Below are positions 5,939-7,375 of a stretch of DNA of 7,375 nt, in pieces (position 1 is the stretch's first letter; each line of letters starts with the position of its first letter). This DNA is from Acutalibacter sp. GTDB taxonomy: Bacteria > Bacillota > Clostridia > Oscillospirales > Acutalibacteraceae. The notes under the pieces were generated by a model that searched no databases, was not told the origin of the DNA, and saw nothing but the letters and a program-made list of their open reading frames with translations. The stretch is from the NCBI GenBank assembly GCA_022801475.1, contig JAAWSH010000081.1, forward strand, positions 1 through 7,375, in the 5' to 3' direction. The translations under genes and the position numbers were made by a program.

Positions 5939-6577
5939 GTGGGAACCATCTTTTTCCCCAGCTGTAATTTTACGAAGGCCAGCCCAGAGGCAGCAAAAAA
6001 GCTGAGAAGCTATCTTTTGGAACAAATGCCTGTGGCAGGCTGCTGCCGCGTGGATAAAAGGCAGTATCCAGTAGGAGAAACGGCATTATATTTCTGTCAG
6101 GCGTGCAGAGAAACCATGGAGGAGAAGTTTCCCCAATTGACGCCGGAAAATCTGTTTGTCTGGCTGGAGGGCCGGACAGATTTTCCTTGGCCGGACTACC
6201 GTGGCCTACAGGTGAGTATACAAGACTGTTGGCGGGACCGGGAGCACCCGGAGATCTGGGGGGCGGTACGGAGACTTTTGGCTAAAATGGGGGTGGAGGT
6301 CTGGGAAATTCAGGAGAACCGGGAGAGCTCTACCTTTTGCGGTAATCTGCATTTTGAGCCGCAATCACTGGAAAATACCGTGCGGCTGGCTGCTTACCCG
6401 AACCAGCCGCTTTATGAACTGCCGGAGCCAGAACAACAGGCGCTTATGAGGGAACAGGCCGAAAAGCACCAGGGCCGGCTGGTCCTTTGCTATTGTAACC
6501 GCTGTACGGCAGGTATCCGGCTGGGTGAAGGACGGCCAGTTCATTTGATGGAACTGGTTATGGGAACCTATGGCTAG
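5939..6577 (+). CDS. HdrB/CCG-domain-like iron-sulfur protein
   Basis: A 212-residue cysteine-rich cytosolic protein resembling the CCG domain of heterodisulfide reductase HdrB and related Fe-S oxidoreductases. The GTG at 5939 is chosen as start because AAAGGA at 5923-5928 is 10 nt upstream; the frame stays open back to 5843, but that part lies in the mobile element. Cysteines fall in two halves: Cys9 (FFPSC), Cys35-Cys36 (GCC) and Cys53/Cys56 (FCQAC); then Cys97 (QDC, like the usual DPCH), Cys134 (FCG) and Cys186/Cys189 (YCNRC). The canonical pattern is C-X31-39-CC-X35-36-CXXC. Here the first half is shorter (X25, X16), and the second has Phe133 for the first Cys of the pair and a longer X51 spacer. 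It may bind a noncubane or ordinary cluster, or have lost one. No electron partner is encoded nearby; the reaction is unknown. Confidence 0.72.
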   Translation: MGTIFFPSCNFTKASPEAAKKLRSYLLEQMPVAGCCRVDKRQYPVGETALYFCQACRETMEEKFPQLTPENLFVWLEGRTDFPWPDYRGLQVSIQDCWRDREHPEIWGAVRRLLAKMGVEVWEIQENRESSTFCGNLHFEPQSLENTVRLAAYPNQPLYELPEPEQQALMREQAEKHQGRLVLCYCNRCTAGIRLGEGRPVHLMELVMGTYG

Positions 6578-6662
6578 AAGGGATGTTTTTCAGCCGTAAA
6601 GCATAGGCTGTTCCTGGACCGGTAAGTTTTTCATCATAATAATGACGGAGTGAACAAGGTAT

Positions 6663-7375
6663 ATGCGAAAGAGAGACTGTATTGCCACCTATATCCTGAT
6701 GGCCTTGATTGTATTTATCTACATACTGGACCGCCTGATCCCCCTGCCGGAGGGCTATGCGGGAGCGTCTAATGAATGGGAGGGCCTCCCTGGCTGGGTG
6801 GCGGTCCCTCTGGGGTATTGCGGTGGACAGTTGACCAATCTATTGGCTCTGTGCGGCGACGCACTGACCCCAGGAGGGTGGGCCTTTTACCGGCATTTTA
6901 CATTTTTGTTTCCCCAAGAGAACCTGTTCCACCTGCTGGCTGCCCTGGCCTTGTTATACTTGGCGGGAAGCTTTGTGGAGAGCCACGGGGGTTCGGCGGC
7001 AGTGGTGGAAATTTTTCTGCTGTCAGGCTTTCTGGAGAGCTGGGTCTCCGTTCCGATTTACACCTTTCTGCATCCGCCCTATATGTTCGATGGCCCGATG
7101 GCGTTCACAGCGGGGGCTTCCAGTGGGGCTATGGGACTGTTGGGCGCGGTCTGGGCCATCTGTCTGTTTAACCGGGGGCTTTTGGATGAACTGACCCGTG
7201 GGGAGAAGATTGCCCTAGCGGTCTGTGGGGTGCTGTGCACCTATGTTCTGGGTTTTGGGCTGGGAATAATCCGCTGTAATATAAGCCTGTTCCTGGGACT
7301 GGGGCTGATGTCCGCGGCCTGTGCCTGGATTCCGCCGGTGCGGCGGATGGTGCTGGATCAGCCGGTGGACTGCTT
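6663..7375 (+). CDS. Rhomboid-like membrane protein, 3' partial, apparently lacking the catalytic His
   Basis: The frame is open from ATG 6663 to the window end (237 complete codons, no stop). A TGA at 6651 lies just upstream, so this is the first possible ATG. Ribosome binding is modest (GGAG at 6647-6650, 12 nt away). Several hydrophobic segments are visible, the first at about 7-25. The middle follows the rhomboid plan: AFYRHFTFLFPQENLFHLLAA with His90, AGSFVESHGGSAAVVEIFLLSG, then TAGASSGAMGLLGA with Ser153-Ser154-Gly155 at the GxSG serine site (Ala152 in place of the first Gly). In the last segment the expected H-x-G-G is NISLFLGLG (206-214), with Phe210 where the catalytic His should be. 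HLxxN is also altered to HLLAA. It is probably a pseudoprotease or a diverged relative that binds membrane proteins; an undetected relocated His is possible. Confidence 0.75.
   Translation, partial: MRKRDCIATYILMALIVFIYILDRLIPLPEGYAGASNEWEGLPGWVAVPLGYCGGQLTNLLALCGDALTPGGWAFYRHFTFLFPQENLFHLLAALALLYLAGSFVESHGGSAAVVEIFLLSGFLESWVSVPIYTFLHPPYMFDGPMAFTAGASSGAMGLLGAVWAICLFNRGLLDELTRGEKIALAVCGVLCTYVLGFGLGIIRCNISLFLGLGLMSAACAWIPPVRRMVLDQPVDC

Noticed and set aside
6591..6610. CAGCC/GGCTG hairpin after the HdrB-like gene as terminator
   Set aside because: The stem is only 5 bp with a 10-nt loop and no T-tract follows.
6776..7171. Open frame of 131 codons inside the rhomboid-like gene
   Set aside because: It is an out-of-phase shadow; the frame from 6663 is open to the window end and encodes hydrophobic segments with rhomboid motifs.

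Overview
The window is a compact, GC-rich stretch of bacterial chromosome. Shine-Dalgarno sites are strong (AGGAG type), intergenic gaps of 9-12 nt are common, and GTG and TTG starts occur. Together with the gene families (TrpB2, the archaeal/clostridial-type LeuC and LeuD, a small clostridial-type pyrophosphatase-like domain), this suggests a gut-type Clostridia, perhaps Oscillospiraceae-like. The taxonomic guess is inference. Every supported gene is on the + strand.

Layout. (1) 1-975: the 3' part of a TrpB2-type tryptophan synthase beta chain, cut by the window start and followed by a GC-rich hairpin. (2) 1100-1934: a near-consensus sigma-A promoter driving a TTG-initiated, single-pass membrane-anchored protein of unknown function. 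(3) 2065-5524: the two halves of an isopropylmalate dehydratase, leuC and leuD, separated by three tightly packed genes: an acetyltransferase fused to a pyrophosphatase-like domain, a 4-oxalocrotonate tautomerase-family protein and a cupin. leuC and the three genes look like one transcription unit. leuD follows after 106 nt with its own Shine-Dalgarno site and a perfect TATAAT just upstream. (4) 5525-5938: a gene-free stretch occupied by a palindromic, non-coding mobile element (5600-5921). It reads best as two related MITEs, one inserted into the exact centre of the other at a CTAG. (5) 5939-6577: a cysteine-rich HdrB/CCG-like iron-sulfur protein whose Shine-Dalgarno site abuts the element. 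(6) 6663-7375: a rhomboid-like polytopic membrane protein with a Ser-Gly motif but apparently without the catalytic His, running off the window end.

How the genes fit together. LeuC and LeuD form the heterodimer that isomerises 2-isopropylmalate to 3-isopropylmalate in leucine synthesis. Neither leuA nor leuB is in the window. With trpB2 nearby, the left two thirds is amino-acid-biosynthesis chromosome, while the three genes between leuC and leuD look like a small accessory module of unknown substrate. The most unusual items are the nested palindromic element, the acetyltransferase-pyrophosphatase fusion with a lost catalytic acid, the split leuCD pair and the apparent pseudo-rhomboid. I see no tRNA, rRNA, CRISPR array, transposase gene or phage gene.
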